From assembly GCA_003116995.1 (NCBI GenBank), contig BDSL01000007.1, positions 434,001-498,000 on the forward strand: 64,000 nucleotides of DNA. Reading direction: 5' to 3'. Positions 8,401 to 21,500 of this stretch are shown here, piece after piece (the first letter of the stretch is position 1; every line of letters begins with the position of its first letter). The notes under the pieces were generated by a model. It searched no databases. It had not been told where the DNA came from and was given only the letters and a program-made list of their open reading frames with translations. The translations under genes were made by a program, and so were the position numbers. The stretch comes from Yamagishiella unicocca. Its lineage: Eukaryota; Chlorophyta; Chlorophyceae; Chlamydomonadales; Volvocaceae.

Positions 8401-11101
8401 ACCAGGTCGCCGACTGGCAGCAGCAGCAGCCACGGCGGTTAGGGGCGGGGCCAGGCGGCTCGCGGGGTCCCAGACCTGTTGGAGAGGGCAGGGAGGACGA
8501 TGAGTGGGAGCCGCTGCCGTCCAGCATGCAGGTCCAGGTAGGCTTGGGGCCAAGGGGCAGAGGAGGGGGCAGGCAGGGGTTTTGAACGCCATGCCTCCAG
8601 GGTGGGGCACAGGCTGGTCGGTCCAGGGCTCGAGATGGGGTTCGGGCGGGTGCTGTTGGTTTTGTTACAGACCGTTTCAGGGTTTGCGGACTGCCTGCAT
8701 AGTGTGCTGCTGAGGCGCGTCCAGAAGCACAGACGCAGCCAAATCATGGTCGGAGGAGGGGAAAGGGTCGCCAGCCTGATCATGACTTCTGCAATGTTTC
8801 GTGCCATTGCGCACGCTTGAAAGCTGCGTCCGGGGCACCTTGCTCATTCGTTCCAGCTGCCGAGGGTCCCATCAAACGGCAGTCGGATTGGAAGGGCGCT
8901 CCCTGTCACTTGGGAGGTGACCGAGCTCCTTGCGTTGAGCACGCCTCCCACGCCGTCCCCCCACTATCCTCCCCCCTCCCTCCCCGGCCTCCCTCCGGTT
9001 TTCCTCTCATACTTCCCTTCCTGGCCTCCCTCCTGGTCCCCCCCTTCCCTCGAGTCCCTGCACCAACGTCCTGTCCTCGGGTCTTTGTTGCAACCTACCT
9101 CGGGTCTTTTTTGCAACCTCCCTCGGGTCTTTTTTGCAACCTCCCTCGGGTCTTTTTTGCAACCTCCCTCGGGTCTTTTTTGCAACCTCCCTCGGGTCTT
9201 TTTTGCAACCCCCCTCGGGTCATTCTTGCAACCCCCGCTCCCTCTCTGGCCGCACCCGCAGTCCGCAGACAGCGACAACATGCGCGGTAGGCTCACCCGC
9301 GTGCTGTCCGCCAGGGGGAACGATAGCGCCCGCGCCGCGCCACGCAGCAACACCTCGCAGGAGCCGCTCATAGAGCCCGGCACGGAGGAGTCGGGGACGC
9401 CCAGGAACCGGGATGCGGCGGCCAGGGTGAGCAGCCCGACTCTGGTGGCTCGCCGGAATCGGCGGGGCGCGGTGCGCAGGCAGAGCGTGATGGTTTGTGC
9501 GAAGGTGCTGGGATATGAGAGGAAGTCCGTGGGTGTGGGTGTGGGTGTGGGAGGGGCGTTGGTGATGACGGGTTAGTCAAGCTGTGCGTTGTGCGTGGGG
9601 GTGCGAGGTCGCAGCTGGGGGCAGCGAGTGTGGTGCGGTGTGAGCGCTTTATGCTTGTCCAGCTGGTCAGCGCCACACCGTGTTGTGTGCGATGCCCTTG
9701 GCTCGAACCCACGATCACCACTACCCTCGGCTCGAACCCACGATCACCACTCCTCTCATACCCCATGTACGCCCCGCCCGGCACGCACGACGCCCTTTGC
9801 CTGGACAGGGTGCCAGTGGTGGCCTGTCGCCCGGCAGCCGGGCAGGCGCCGGCCCCAGCAACCCGGCCGTTACGAGCCAGCGCCTGCAGGCCATGCCCAG
9901 TAAAGGAGACAAGGGCTGCGCTGCGGCGTTCGAGGGCGTGTCATCCCAGTACCCCGACAACATGGGGGTGCGCGCCGTGGCGCCGGCCATTGGCGCGGAC
10001 CAGATCGCGGATGCTGTCAGGTGGGTTGGGACTTGAGCGCTGCGCCTCCCGCCGTTGGTGTCGAACAGAAGTCAGCGAGCGAGCGCCGGCGGTGCCAATC
10101 AACCCTTCTTGGTATCCCTTCTGTATCACATAGCCAGGCAAGGAGGGTTACGTACCTGCCAGCGTACCCCAAACGCCTCGTCTCACAGATGCTGCTGATG
10201 TGGGGAAGCGGACTTGGGGATGCCGCACCCGTCACATTCAGCAGGCTGCTCAGGGTGTTATTTTGCCCCTGCCTTTCAGACGCAGGACCGTAAGCGGGGG
10301 CTCGGCGGCCATTGCGGGGCCGCCGCCGCCAACAGCGCCCGACAACGCAGAGCGGCGCCCGGACAGCGATTCGGACATGGGCGACCTGCCCGATGCTATC
10401 AAGCTCGGCCTGGGTGACTTCATCTTCTACTCCATGCTGGTCGGGCGCGCAGCGATGTACGACTTCATGACAGGTAGGCCAGCGGCCGCCGCCGTCCTCA
10501 GTCGTTCACGCACCGGTTGACGGCTACAGTTGACGGCGCCGGGGGTTGTAATCGGCTGGGGTTCGGCGCCCAGCACCCAGCATACCGCACAGGCGGTGCG
10601 GGCGTCCGAGGGTGGCGCCTATCCCCCAGGATACGTCCCGTGCTCTCATCCCGGACTCCCATCCCTGCTGCGCACCTTGGCCTTAAAGCGGCCCGTGGCT
10701 GCAGCCAGCACCGCAGAGCGGTCCTCTCTCGAGGGCACCTGGGCAAATCCGCCGTGAGCATGTCCCCGCCACACACGCCTCCCCCGGCCCCACGATAACC
10801 GATCACCTAAATGTCCTTGGCCCCCCCGCCCCCACCATGCGCCCACTATCTTGTCGTTTTTCGTGTCACCGGTCTCCCTCGAACCCCCCCCCCCGCCACT
10901 CCAACTGCCCCGCCAGTCTTCTCCTCCTACCTGGCCATCATCGCCGGCCTGGGCCTCACCCTGCTCTGTCTGGCCGTCTTCCAAAAGGCCCTGCCGGCGC
11001 TGCCCTTCTCCATCGCGCTGGGGGTGGCCTTCTACTTCCTCACTCGCCTAACACTAGAGCCCTTCATAGTGCCGATGGTCGTCAACTTGTCGTACTTTTG
11101 A
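5481..11101 (+). CDS. PSN: Presenilin, catalytic aspartyl protease of gamma-secretase
   Basis: Twelve exons join in phase: 5481-5651, 5801-5911, 6164-6253, 6453-6509, 6741-6794, 7082-7216, 7490-7965, 8393-8537, 9262-9426, 9809-10020, 10280-10473 and 10917-11101, giving about 664 residues. Transmembrane segments include [38 protein letters not shown] and [16 protein letters not shown]. The catalytic pair is present: YD in [20 protein letters not shown] (Asp about 194) and GLGD in [19 protein letters not shown] (Asp about 585). The C-terminal PAL motif is [12 protein letters not shown], and the chain ends MVVNLSYF. Presenilin cleaves membrane proteins within the bilayer in a complex with nicastrin, APH-1 and PEN-2, in the ER/Golgi/endosome system. 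The cytosolic loop between the two aspartates is about 390 residues, much longer than in animals, and is Gly/Pro/Ser/Ala-rich. The 5481 ATG was chosen because it lies just before the first membrane segment. Confidence 0.95.
9075..9236 (+). repeat. 23-bp minisatellite in a presenilin intron
   Basis: About seven copies of a unit resembling CTCGGGTCTTTTTTGCAACC plus three bases, with few changes. It ends 25 bp before the 3' splice site at 9262 in the intron between exons 8 and 9, so its T runs fall near the polypyrimidine tract. Confidence 0.9.
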
Positions 11102-12541
11102 GGCAGGCAATGCGCTAGGCGATGCTACGGGCTACACTCGAGTGTAGTGGGAAGGGACGTGGTTGACTACGTGCAGTGGGAATGAAAGTGGGGCCTGCGG
11201 GCAGCATGTGGCCCTGGCTTTGCGCCGGTCGGGTGCTCCACGCTGCTGTCAGTGCGTTTGCCCGTTGCCTGGCAGCCGGCGGTGTGCTATCCGCCTAGCT
11301 TGTGCCCAAGGTTGCAATACACTGATCCTTCGGCGAGGTTTTAGAGAGCACTTGTATGTTTAGCCGCGTTCCCAATTATAGCAAGGGATTGCCGCGGGCA
11401 GGCAGGATGACGTGCGCCTCATCAAGATATCATGCTCATCGATCCGTAACAAAACGGACGTACTAGCGTAAGGCCAGGCGGGCTGGGGACGCAGGGGCCT
11501 GTCCATTTGCAAGCATTTGATGCCCGCGCGGCCTGTCCGTAACGTGGGAGCTGTGGGGAAGCGAATAGAGCGCACACCCGCGTGTGGTGGTTGACTTGCG
11601 AGGCACCTGGTGTTATGAGGAGCAGTGCTCTCCGGAGGCTGGGGTATGACTTGTGGCATGCAGACGGGGTTTGGTGCAAATACTCCACCCAAGGCTACCA
11701 AGCGACTTTCGTATGAGCGTCCCCTACCCCGGGGGGACCATACGGCACCCAACGAGGAAGGCTGTAATGCCAGTTGCCGTACAGAGTTATGCTTCGGCTA
11801 GGCTGCGGGGCAACCTCGCGATGCACAGCTGCTGACATCGCCTTGCCGCCGTCTGGAATCGCAACGCAGAGGCCGGAAGCACGGTATGTGAACGAGGTGT
11901 GGTGACCGGCAACTCCAACGCGAAGCGCAACAATCACCTCGACCTCGACGCCCTAGCCTGCGCTTGTCTAGGCCTCGAAACCTCCGAAGACCTCGACATC
12001 GACGCCCTAGCCTGCGCTCGGCATCTGCTACGCTCGCACCAATCACCTCCACCAGGCGCTCCTTCATGGCTCATGCAAGCGAGCGCGTGCGGAGAGCCCC
12101 GCGAGCAAGGAGGCGCCTCCTCCTGCCATCACGCCCGCAACCACTACGTCTCGGTGCTGTGGCGCAGTCCGTGTCCCGCGGATCTCTCACCGCACGCAGC
12201 CTACTCCGTCTCTGAACGTCTGAAGCACCGCCGCACTCGTAATCCGACCCTCCACTCCATCCAAAGACGCCCCGCAACGCCGTGATGTCGCTGGGCAACC
12301 TGCGCGTACGAGCCCACCCGCGTACGACCTTGTTGTACACACACACACACACACACGCCATCGCAACTCCACCACCGCAACTCCACCTTGATCCTAACAC
12401 TGCATGGCTTCCTTGTCGTACTACGGTACCGAGATGCCCCCATGAGGCAGCCCATGCGGCCCCCTCAAACCCGATTCCAGCCCCCCTCCCCTCCCCATCG
12501 TAGCCTCCCCCCCCCACCTTGAAGCCCCACTCCCATCGCGC
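11102..12541. other. Convergent intergenic region, presenilin and importin 3' ends
   Basis: No gene was recognised. It should hold both 3' UTRs. A TGTAA at about 11763 could serve presenilin. At 11938-12030 a segment containing GACGCCCTAGCCTGCGCT occurs twice, about 60 bp apart. A (CA)n microsatellite lies at 12336-12356. Confidence 0.4.
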
Positions 12542-15500
12542 TCATCTCCCGATGCCGCCCGCCGACGAGGTTGCCGTACGTACGGCGGATACCACGTGCT
12601 CGTCCAGGCTCGCCATCGCGGCGTCCAGGGCGGGGCCGTGCAGCGCTGCGCAGGCGGACAGGCCGTCCCGCAGCGCAGCGCCGACCTTCATGACGCCCGC
12701 TGGGTCGGCCTCCCGCAGCTGGTGGCGGCAGCAGTGTTGCAGGCACAGCAGGGACGATGCAAGGAGGAGAGGGTTGCGGAGGGCGGGGGCAGGTTCGTAC
12801 GGAGTGCCTGTACCAGTAGTGCACGGCGATTCTCGTGCCTTCGCAGGAGATGCCGCTGTGGCCCGGAGGGTGAAGACAGGTGGACGCAGACGCACTGCAA
12901 CGGGGCAACCAAGGCAAGCCCCTGGGCCCCCCCTCCGCCACCTCACCTGAGCGCGCCTGCCGCACTCGCCGTCCGCATCCTCTGAGTCCAGCGCCGGTCC
13001 TGCGATCTCCTCCAGCCCGTCGGCGCCCCCCCGCATCCCCGCGCTGAAGTAGTCGTAGCTGGCCGGCATGCCCTCGGACACGAAGCCGCCGCCGCCGCCG
13101 CCGCCACCCTCGACCTCGTACCTACGCGCGCGGACGGTGGCATGAAGTTAACTCGGCGCTGCCGCATGCATCACTGCTCCCAGGTCGCCCTGGGACCCGC
13201 ACACCATGGGGCCGCAGTGTGTGTGGGGTTTCAAGGAAGACCCGTGGATGCGAGAAAAAACCGTTAAGAACAGACGTCTTAAGATGCACGCGTGTGGGGG
13301 GGAGGGCTTTGGAGGCTGGCCAGCGAGAGAAACCGTGTACACGGCATACGAGAAGGAGGAGCGGGGACACTGTAGGGGGGGTTGCACCGCATGAAGCAAA
13401 CCTACTGCACCCGCCGCCCCGCCGCACCCCCCCTGGAGCCCCAACCCCACCCAACAGCTCACCACACCGCCGTGATGGCGGGCAGCATCACATCCAGCAG
13501 CCCCAGCACCGCCCGGCTGGGTAACCCTAGGGCCCGGCACAGCGCCAGAGCGCATAGCCGCCTTGCGCCCGCCTGGCCTATCGAGTCGAACTCCCCCGAC
13601 CACAGCTCCAGCAGCCTCCACAGGACGACCTCGCCGGCGGCTGTGAGCGGATAGACAGGCGGGCGCAGGGGGGGGGTATGAGAGGAGACCGACCCGTAGG
13701 TCGGCGCTGAAAAGTATAACCGACAAGGAGGAGAAGGGAGGGAGGGAGGGAGCCAGGCAACAAGGGAAGGGGCAGACATGAGGTCCTGAGGCAGATGAGA
13801 GGAGGGAGGAAGGGGCGGCCATGTGGTAGTGAGGAGGAAAACGCGAGTAGGAAGGACCAGGGTAGGCTGTTGATGTACGTGGTGACGTGTCAGGTTGAGG
13901 GCCATGCGGCTACAGGTTTCGAAGCGTTACAGTTACACCCAGCCCCCGCTGCCTGCCCGCGGCGCCACTCACACAGCTCCTGCGGGATGCCTTCCCTCCC
14001 GCCCGCCACAGCCGCGGCGGTGGCCGCGTCCGCCGCCGCCGCGCCGCACAGCGCCACGAACTGCTGCGGCGCTGCCAGCAGCAGGCGGCCCAGCACCGGA
14101 AGCGCGTTGGTGACCACCAGGCTGGACTCCTACGGGGGGGGGGGGTTACAAGTAAAGAACCGGTAACTCGACTGGGGTGTGTAGTTGGTGCATAGCAACG
14201 GGGGGGGTATGAGGGAATCCGCGAATCCACGGCCGACAAACCGAGGGCAGTGAAGGTGGTGGGGGGGGGCGAGAAGACCCGGTTACACGACATGGGAAAC
14301 GGAGGCAAAAACGGGCGGGGGGATGGGCGGTGTAGGCATGCGCCCATGGATGCCTGAGGAAACGATCATTAGTACGGGACTGGGCGGGGAGTTTCAAGCA
14401 TGCAGGGTGCTCGGCGGCAAGTGGGCATGGGCGTGTGTGGTGTCGGGCGGCTGGGAGCCCTGTAGCAAGCAGGTGCTTGGGAATGTAGAGCAGGCGCCTT
14501 CTACAGGGACGTCAGCTATACCACCGCCAACTTAGAGGACGTCAGGTTCAAGGCTCCCTGGCCGGCATTGAAAAAGGGAAGCACTTTCGGTTGGGGTATA
14601 GTACAACAGCGCGGCTGACGCTCCGTCGGGGCCTTGCCCCCAACCAGCATCTGGGGCCGCCTCCACCACCCCCCGCCCACCTTGCCCCCCAGCAGCAGCG
14701 CCAGCAGCTTGACAAGCACCGGCTGCAGCGCCGCAGCCGCAGCCTCGGGGGCCGCTTGCAGCATCAGCTCCAGGGAGGGGAAGGTCAGCAGCATGCCCCG
14801 CTCGCTGACGTTGCCTGCATCATTCCCGCCACAACGCGTCACCATTTAGGGGGAAAGGAGGGATGGCGGCAGTGCGGAGCCCGGGGGTCAGGACACCGCC
14901 ACACACATACACACACGCATACACACGCACGCACACAGCGGATTCAGTCTCATTTTCTCCATTGCCTTAACATTTTTGGATGCGACACAGCCGTCAAACA
15001 TAGCATACAGGTTTTACTGAACACAACCGACCAACTGCTCAGCACTCGCTCCGCGCTCACTCACCCACGATCTCCTGCAGCACCGCCTGCACGTGCTGTC
15101 CCACAGCGCCGTACAGCGCCGGCCCCGCCAACAGCGCCGAGCTGGACAGAATGGCGGACACCTGCGGCGAGCGGGATGCGGCTCTCCCGTGGATCCTGGT
15201 GGCCCCTCCCTGGAGCGTCGAAATACACACCGCCGGCCCGCGGCCCGCCGACCCACAACAGCCAGCGCCCCTCGCTCCCCCCCTCTCTCCCCCTCCCCGC
15301 CTCTCCACCCTCACCAGGGGCAAGTGCTCTGTGGACGCCGCCGTGATCGAGTGCAGCGCCGGAAAGGGCGTCAGCAGCGCCTCCAGCGTGGGCTGCATGG
15401 CGGGCAGCACGCGCAGAGCCAGCGGGGCCGCCGCGCCAGGTGAAGTGCCCGCCGCCGCCGCCGCCGCCGGGTCTGGCTCGCAGCAGCTGGGCGCGTTGCG

Positions 15501-18500
15501 CAGCGCCACCAGCCACAGCGCCAGGCCATCCTCCAGCAGGCCCTCCGAAACCTGGTGCCACGGGGTACGGCAGGCGGAAAGTATCGCATTACATTTCGGA
15601 CGCCGAGGCGGTGCCACATGCGCTTCATGACCTAGGCTGCCTCCTAATGGGCGTGGCACCGCATCGGGTCGAGGACTGTACCGTATCGCCACGCTTGCAC
15701 GCTGGAGGCGCCCAGGTCCGGCTGAACGTTCAGAAAGCCCTTGAAAGCCCTTGCCAGCCGGGACCCTAAAAGCTGCCAGCCGGGACTCTTAAAGCTGCCA
15801 GCCGGGACCCTAAAAGCTGCCAGCCGGGACTCTAAAAGCTGCCAGCCGGGACCCTTAAAGCTGCCAGCCGGGACTCTTAAAGCTGCCAGCCGGGACCCTA
15901 AAAGCTGCCAGCCGGGACCCTAAAAGCTGCCAGCCGGGACTCTTAAAGCTGCCAGCCGGGACTCTTAAAGCTGCCAGCCGGGACCCTAAAAGCTGCCAGC
16001 CGGGACTCTTAAAGCTGCCAGCCGGGACCCTAAAAGCTGCCAGCCGGGACTCTAAAAGCTGCCAGCCGGGACCCTTAAAGCTGCCAGCCGGGACTCTTAA
16101 AGCTGCCAGCCGGGACCCTAAAAGCTGCCAGCCGGGACCCTAAAAGCTGCCAGCCGGGACTCTTAAAGCTGCCAGCCGGGACTCTTAAAGCTGCCAGCCG
16201 GGACCCTAAAAGCTGCCAGCCGGGACTCTTAAAGCTGCCAGCCGGGACCCAAAAGCTGCCAGCCGGGACCCTAAAAGCTGCCAGCCGGGACTCTTAAAGC
16301 TGCCAGCCGGAACTCTTAAAGCTGCCAGCCGGGACCCTAAAAGCTGCCAGCCGGGACTCTAAAAGCTGCCAGCCGGGACCCTTAAAGCTGCCAGCCGGGA
16401 CTCTTAAAGCTGCCAGCCGGGACCCTTAAAGCTGCCAGCCGGGACTCTAAAAGCTGCCAGCCGGGACTCTAAAAGCTGCCAGCCGGGACTCTTAAAGCTG
16501 CCAGCCGGGACTCTTAAAGCTGCCAGCCGGGACTCTTAAAGCTGCCGGCCGGGACTCCGACGCTGCCTCGCGCGCACCTCCGGCTGCCTCAGGTCGAGGC
16601 TGTAGCCCAGCAGCGGCAGCACCAGCGGGTACAGCGCGGGCGACTCCGGACCCGTGAGGTTGAGCAGCCGTTGCACGCCCTCCAGGATCTGCGGCGAGGG
16701 ACGGGCCGAGACAACAACGGGCGTGGGGCGGGGGGGGGGAGACGGGAGCCATAGGGCGCGCTATCCAAAGGTGGCCAAAAAGGAAAGGAGACGGAACCTC
16801 GCCGGGACGTGTGTGCAGAGCCTGCGTGCTGTACAACTGCGCGGATGCGCCGCCAATCACAGCCTGCTTGCTTTCCGGCTATCACATGTTGCTGTCACAT
16901 ATGTTGCTGTCACATATGTTGCTGTCACGTATGTTGCTGTCACATATGTTGCTGCCACACCGGCCGCGGGGCTCGCGCACCTGGATGCGCAGCAGGCTCT
17001 GGCCCGCGGCCTGGTCCCAGAGAGACGGTAGCGCCGAAACCAGCGCCATCACGTGCGGCCGCAGCGCCTCTCCGCAGCGCTCGATCACGAGGTTCAGCAG
17101 GCCGAACGCCTGCAGGGCAAACCAGGGAGCAGCAGCAGCGGCAGCAGGAGGAGGAGCAGGTGGAGGAGGTGGGGTAGGTGGAGGAGGAGGTGGAGGAGGA
17201 GGAGGATCGCCGTGGGCAGGATGCCATAGGGTTTGCAAGAGAATTTGCAAAGGAGTTTGTGGAAACGACGACGCAACTCCTTCCATGTTAGTGCTAGTGC
17301 ATGCCAGGGTGTGCCCACTGGAGCGAGGGTTAAAGGCGGGGATGGCACCGCCGCCGGCGCCGCGTATGGGCGGGACAAGGAACTGTCTCGGGGGCGCAAC
17401 CTCATGGCGCTAAAAGTTATGCGGTCTCATCTCATCTTGGGGCTACCGCGCTTACAGTCCGAAACCAACAGCAGCAGCAGCAGCAGCAGCCCAAAGCCGC
17501 CCACCCTCACCTGCTTCTCCACCCAAGTGCTCCATCATGTAATAACAAACGTGTATATAATGTTTCCTAATCGGTTATATATGTAGAATATCAAACGTGT
17601 ATAAGGTTCCCTATTCGGTTATACTTTCCGTGCCGAATACGTGGGTTTTCCTCTCATGCCCCCACCTGTTTCTGTGTGTCCAGTTCCTCGCTGCCGCCCA
17701 TGAGCGGCAGCAGCACCTGCAAGCAGCCCGGCAGCAGCGGCGCGAAGGGCTCCTCCGTGAAGCTGAAGTCCGCCAGAAGGGCCGTCAGCGCGCCGATGCC
17801 CGACAGCGCCACGGCGGCGTCGGGCTCGGCCATAAGGCCCAGCATGGCGCCGTACAACGTCGGCCTGTCCTTGCGGGTGCCGTACGCGGGGGTTGCGTTG
17901 TTGCGGGATGTCCCGGGTGCCGCACATGGAACGGCGGGGGGCGGGGGCGGAGGGTTGGGGGATGGGGAAGGTCATTGGAAGGACAGCAGGTAACGCTTCG
18001 AGAGGGCGTGGTAGTGGTCAGGCAATAATCCAGGTCCGGCCCCACTGCTCTCCGCTCTTCCTTGATCTTCCCTGCTCTCCCTGCCTATCCCTGCTCTTCC
18101 TGGCCCTCCTCTGGCCTTCCCTGCCCGGCCCGGGTTCAATTCACGGCTTTCAGCTATTATCCCCCCCGCACCTGACCGGGTCGTCCTCAGCCACCCGGTC
18201 CACATTGGCCGCCACCACCAGCCCTATCCGCCGCCGGATGGGCTTGTTGGCGGCGCTGCCGTCCGAAAGCTCCTGAGGCGGGTGGGTTCCGCGCCGGGGG
18301 GAGTCACAGGGCGGTACCGGGCCATGACAGCGACACATGACGCCCACGCAAGCCAAGAGGCCAGCCACGAGGCCAAGCGGCCAAGAGGCCAAGGAGGCCA
18401 AGAAACACCTGCTGGCGGCCCCCTCCTGCGCCAGCTATTAACCTATGTCCTGTAACCGGTCTGTACACCACCCCCACTGCGTCCGCCTTCACACACGTGC

Positions 18501-21500
18501 GGTTGCGGTGACGGGCGCCTGTGAGGCTGCACCCCACACGTCAGCACCCCGCACGTTTGCACCTCACACACGGTGCCGTCCTCCCGCTCCCCCCCCCCTA
18601 CCTGCAGCAGGGGTCTCCTCCCGGATTTTATGCAACCCCACCTGCAGCAGGGATCTTCCTGGAACCCACCTGCAGCAGGCTGCCCGCCAGCCAGGCCCTG
18701 TAGTCCAGGTAGTCGTGCAGCTCGTAGGCACCAGCGGCCAGGGCGCCGTACACCGCGTCCTTGTGGAGCACCTGGGGGACGAGGAAGGGGGAAGCGCACC
18801 AGCGTCGAGCGGCCAGGCGGGGCCTCTCCACCCAGCCCAAGCGGACCGCGTCCTATCATGTCAGCGCTCCGTGACGCGCGTTCCTCACAAGCGGTCTACC
18901 AGGCCCTCTACCAGGCCCTCTACCAGGCCCTCTACCAGGCCCTCTACCAGGCCCTCTACCAGGCCCTCTACCAGGCCCTCTACCAGGCCCTCTACCAGGC
19001 CCTCTACCAGGCCCTCCGCCCCCAACCTGCCCGCCGTGTGCCCACCTGCACCGGCACCCCCACGACGCGGTCCCCCGGCAGGCTGTCCGCTGGGACGCCG
19101 TGTGGCGCCGCCGCCTGCACCGAGGGCAGCAGCGAAGCCACCGCGGGACCCAACACCTCCCGATATGCCTGCGGGGCCAGCAGGAAGACAGCACACGGTG
19201 GAAGGCTTACAATGGCGGGGGAGATGTGAGGGAGTCCCGCAGGTCCGCGGTTGGAGAACGCCCATCATGTCCCAGTTCACCCGAAAGCCGCATCCGCGAC
19301 TCGGCACCGCCGTCCACATAGCGGCATCGGCACCTTTTTTAGGCAAAGGAAGCTCCCTGGAGGGAGGACGGGCCTCCCTGGAGGGTTGCGAGGAAGGCGT
19401 CCTTGGAGGGCGGCCGAAACTCCCTGGGCGCAGGAGCACCCCTCCCTGGAGCCCAGAACCCATTCCGCCGCCCGCCCCCACCTGCAGCATGCATCTCAAA
19501 ACGTCTGTCCTAAACGGCTTTTTCTGGCATCCACGGGTCTTCCTCGAAACCCACCTGCAGCAGCGCCATGTAGAGCTGCTCGGCCGCCAGCGCCAGGCTG
19601 TCCTGCCAGGCCCCGCTGCCATGCGAGTGCGCGAACTCCTCGGCCGCGTCGCGCCACTGCTCCAGGTCCGACTTGGACAGCACCATGTGCCGGCTGACCT
19701 GGGGGGGCGGGCGGTTGGCGGTTGGAGATGGAGATTGGCGGTTGGCGGTTGGGGTGGAGGGATGCGGTGTGTGGGAGGAAGAGGGCCGGGAGGGGGGTGC
19801 AGGCGGAAGTGGCGCATTGGGGCGGGAGGAGGCTGGCGTACGAGGGCCAGTGAGTGGTTCATTTACCGCTAACCCGCGCCCGCAGAAACTTCATTAAAAA
19901 TTATCAGGGCGAGACACAAGAGGTTGCCCTTGAAAGCTATAGCTTTAAAAAGCAACTCCAGCAGTACATAATTTTGACAAAACACTGAGGTTCTTCTAGT
20001 AGCAATCATGCTAATAACGGAGCTCCACAGTGGGTGCATGAGTCACCACCCCGCCACGTCAACGCACCAGCGAGCCCACCAGCGCCACCAGGCGACTGCC
20101 CGCAGCAGCACCGCCGCTGCTGCCGCCGCCGCCGCCGCCGCCACCGGCCGCCGCCGCTGCCACCGGCGCGGCCCAGAAGCCTTCCAGCGCTGCGCGGACC
20201 TCCGCCGCCATGGCCTTCAACTGGCTGGTGTCCTGGCGGGGCGGGTGACGGCACCGAGGGAAGCAGCGAAATGGGTTATGGGCTACAGACTCCCAATAGA
20301 CTAGGAACAAGCCAGGATGATCGGTATGCTGGGTTGCATTCGACGGGCCAGAGCGGTGTCCCCTCCTGTATTGCGACTGACGCCATACACAGACGCACAG
20401 ATCCTCCTCTCTTCCACTGCCCCCCACCCGCGTCCCCATACCCGCGGCTGCCCCGACGTGTCCAATGAGCCCCCGGTGCCCTTGTACGGCTTGCACGTCA
20501 TCACGGTGACGAGCAGCGCGCAGCACTGCGTCAGCCGCCGCTCCAGGCTGCTGAGCGCCGCCGCGCCGGCGCCGCCGCCCCCGCCGCCAGGCCCCTGCCC
20601 TGCCGCCGCCCCCGCCGCCGCCGCCGCCTCTATGAGCTGGCTGGCGCTGATCTCCATTGTGGGCAGCAGCACTCCGGCGCCGTGGAAGGACCTGCGGGTC
20701 GGAAGGGTTCAGGGGAAACCCGTGGACCCATGGGTCTCGCGGGCATCAGGCCGCTTCACGGAACGGTCGTACATCGGACCGAGCGGCGTTCGCTGAGCGG
20801 CCAGGACGCTGCCGCAGTAACGCTTGACGAACGCGTTCGGCGCTGTAACGGTACGGCTTCCGCGCACAGAGCCCTGACGCAAGCACATATCCGACCAGTC
20901 TCCAACTCGCGTTTACGGTGTTTTCGTCCGGGGTTGTATACCTTTACTCCTCCCTATGTGTTGACCGCTGGACCCACGAGTTTCCTCTCGAGTTCCCAAC
21001 CCTGACCATGAAGCACCTCCGGCACCTGTCTATGTGTCAACCTACGCGTTTCCTCTCCACCTGCTCTCACCATGGGTGCACCTCCAGCACCTGGCACAGC
21101 GTCTTGAGCAGTTTGAGGATGGCGCGGTCCAGCATGGCCTGCAGGTGGGAGCGAGGCAGCGGACGGCCGCGGGGCCGCACACCCTGCAACCCCTGCGGAG
21201 GGGAGGCGGCGGCGGAGGAGGAGGAGGAAGGTGTACTGGTCACCATCCATGGCGCCCATCAAGCGGCCAGGGACTCCGGGTAATTTGCATGCCCAGCCTG
21301 CCCCTCCCCCCCTGCCCCTCTCCCCTCCCCTGCACCTCCCCCACCTGCCCCTCCCCACCTGCAGCGCTGCCACCATGTGCGGGCAGCAGCTGTGCACTGC
21401 GGCTACCGGCGCCAGCGTCTTGGCATCCGAGGGGAAGCCATGCAGGATGAGGCGGCGGAGGATCTGAGGGGTTTCGAGGGCGGTGGGGGGGCGCGAGGGA

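Noticed and set aside
9700..9751. tRNA fragments, because GGCTCGAACCCACGATCACC occurs twice and resembles an inverted T-arm
   Set aside because: It is a 29-bp-spaced duplication inside a presenilin intron and no cloverleaf can be built around it.
15753..16557. CRISPR-like array of short repeats
   Set aside because: The units are contiguous with no unique spacers, and they lie in an intron of a eukaryotic gene.
18573..19229. Plus-strand ORF with YQAL repeats
   Set aside because: It is produced by a 12-bp intronic minisatellite and overlaps well-supported minus-strand importin exons.
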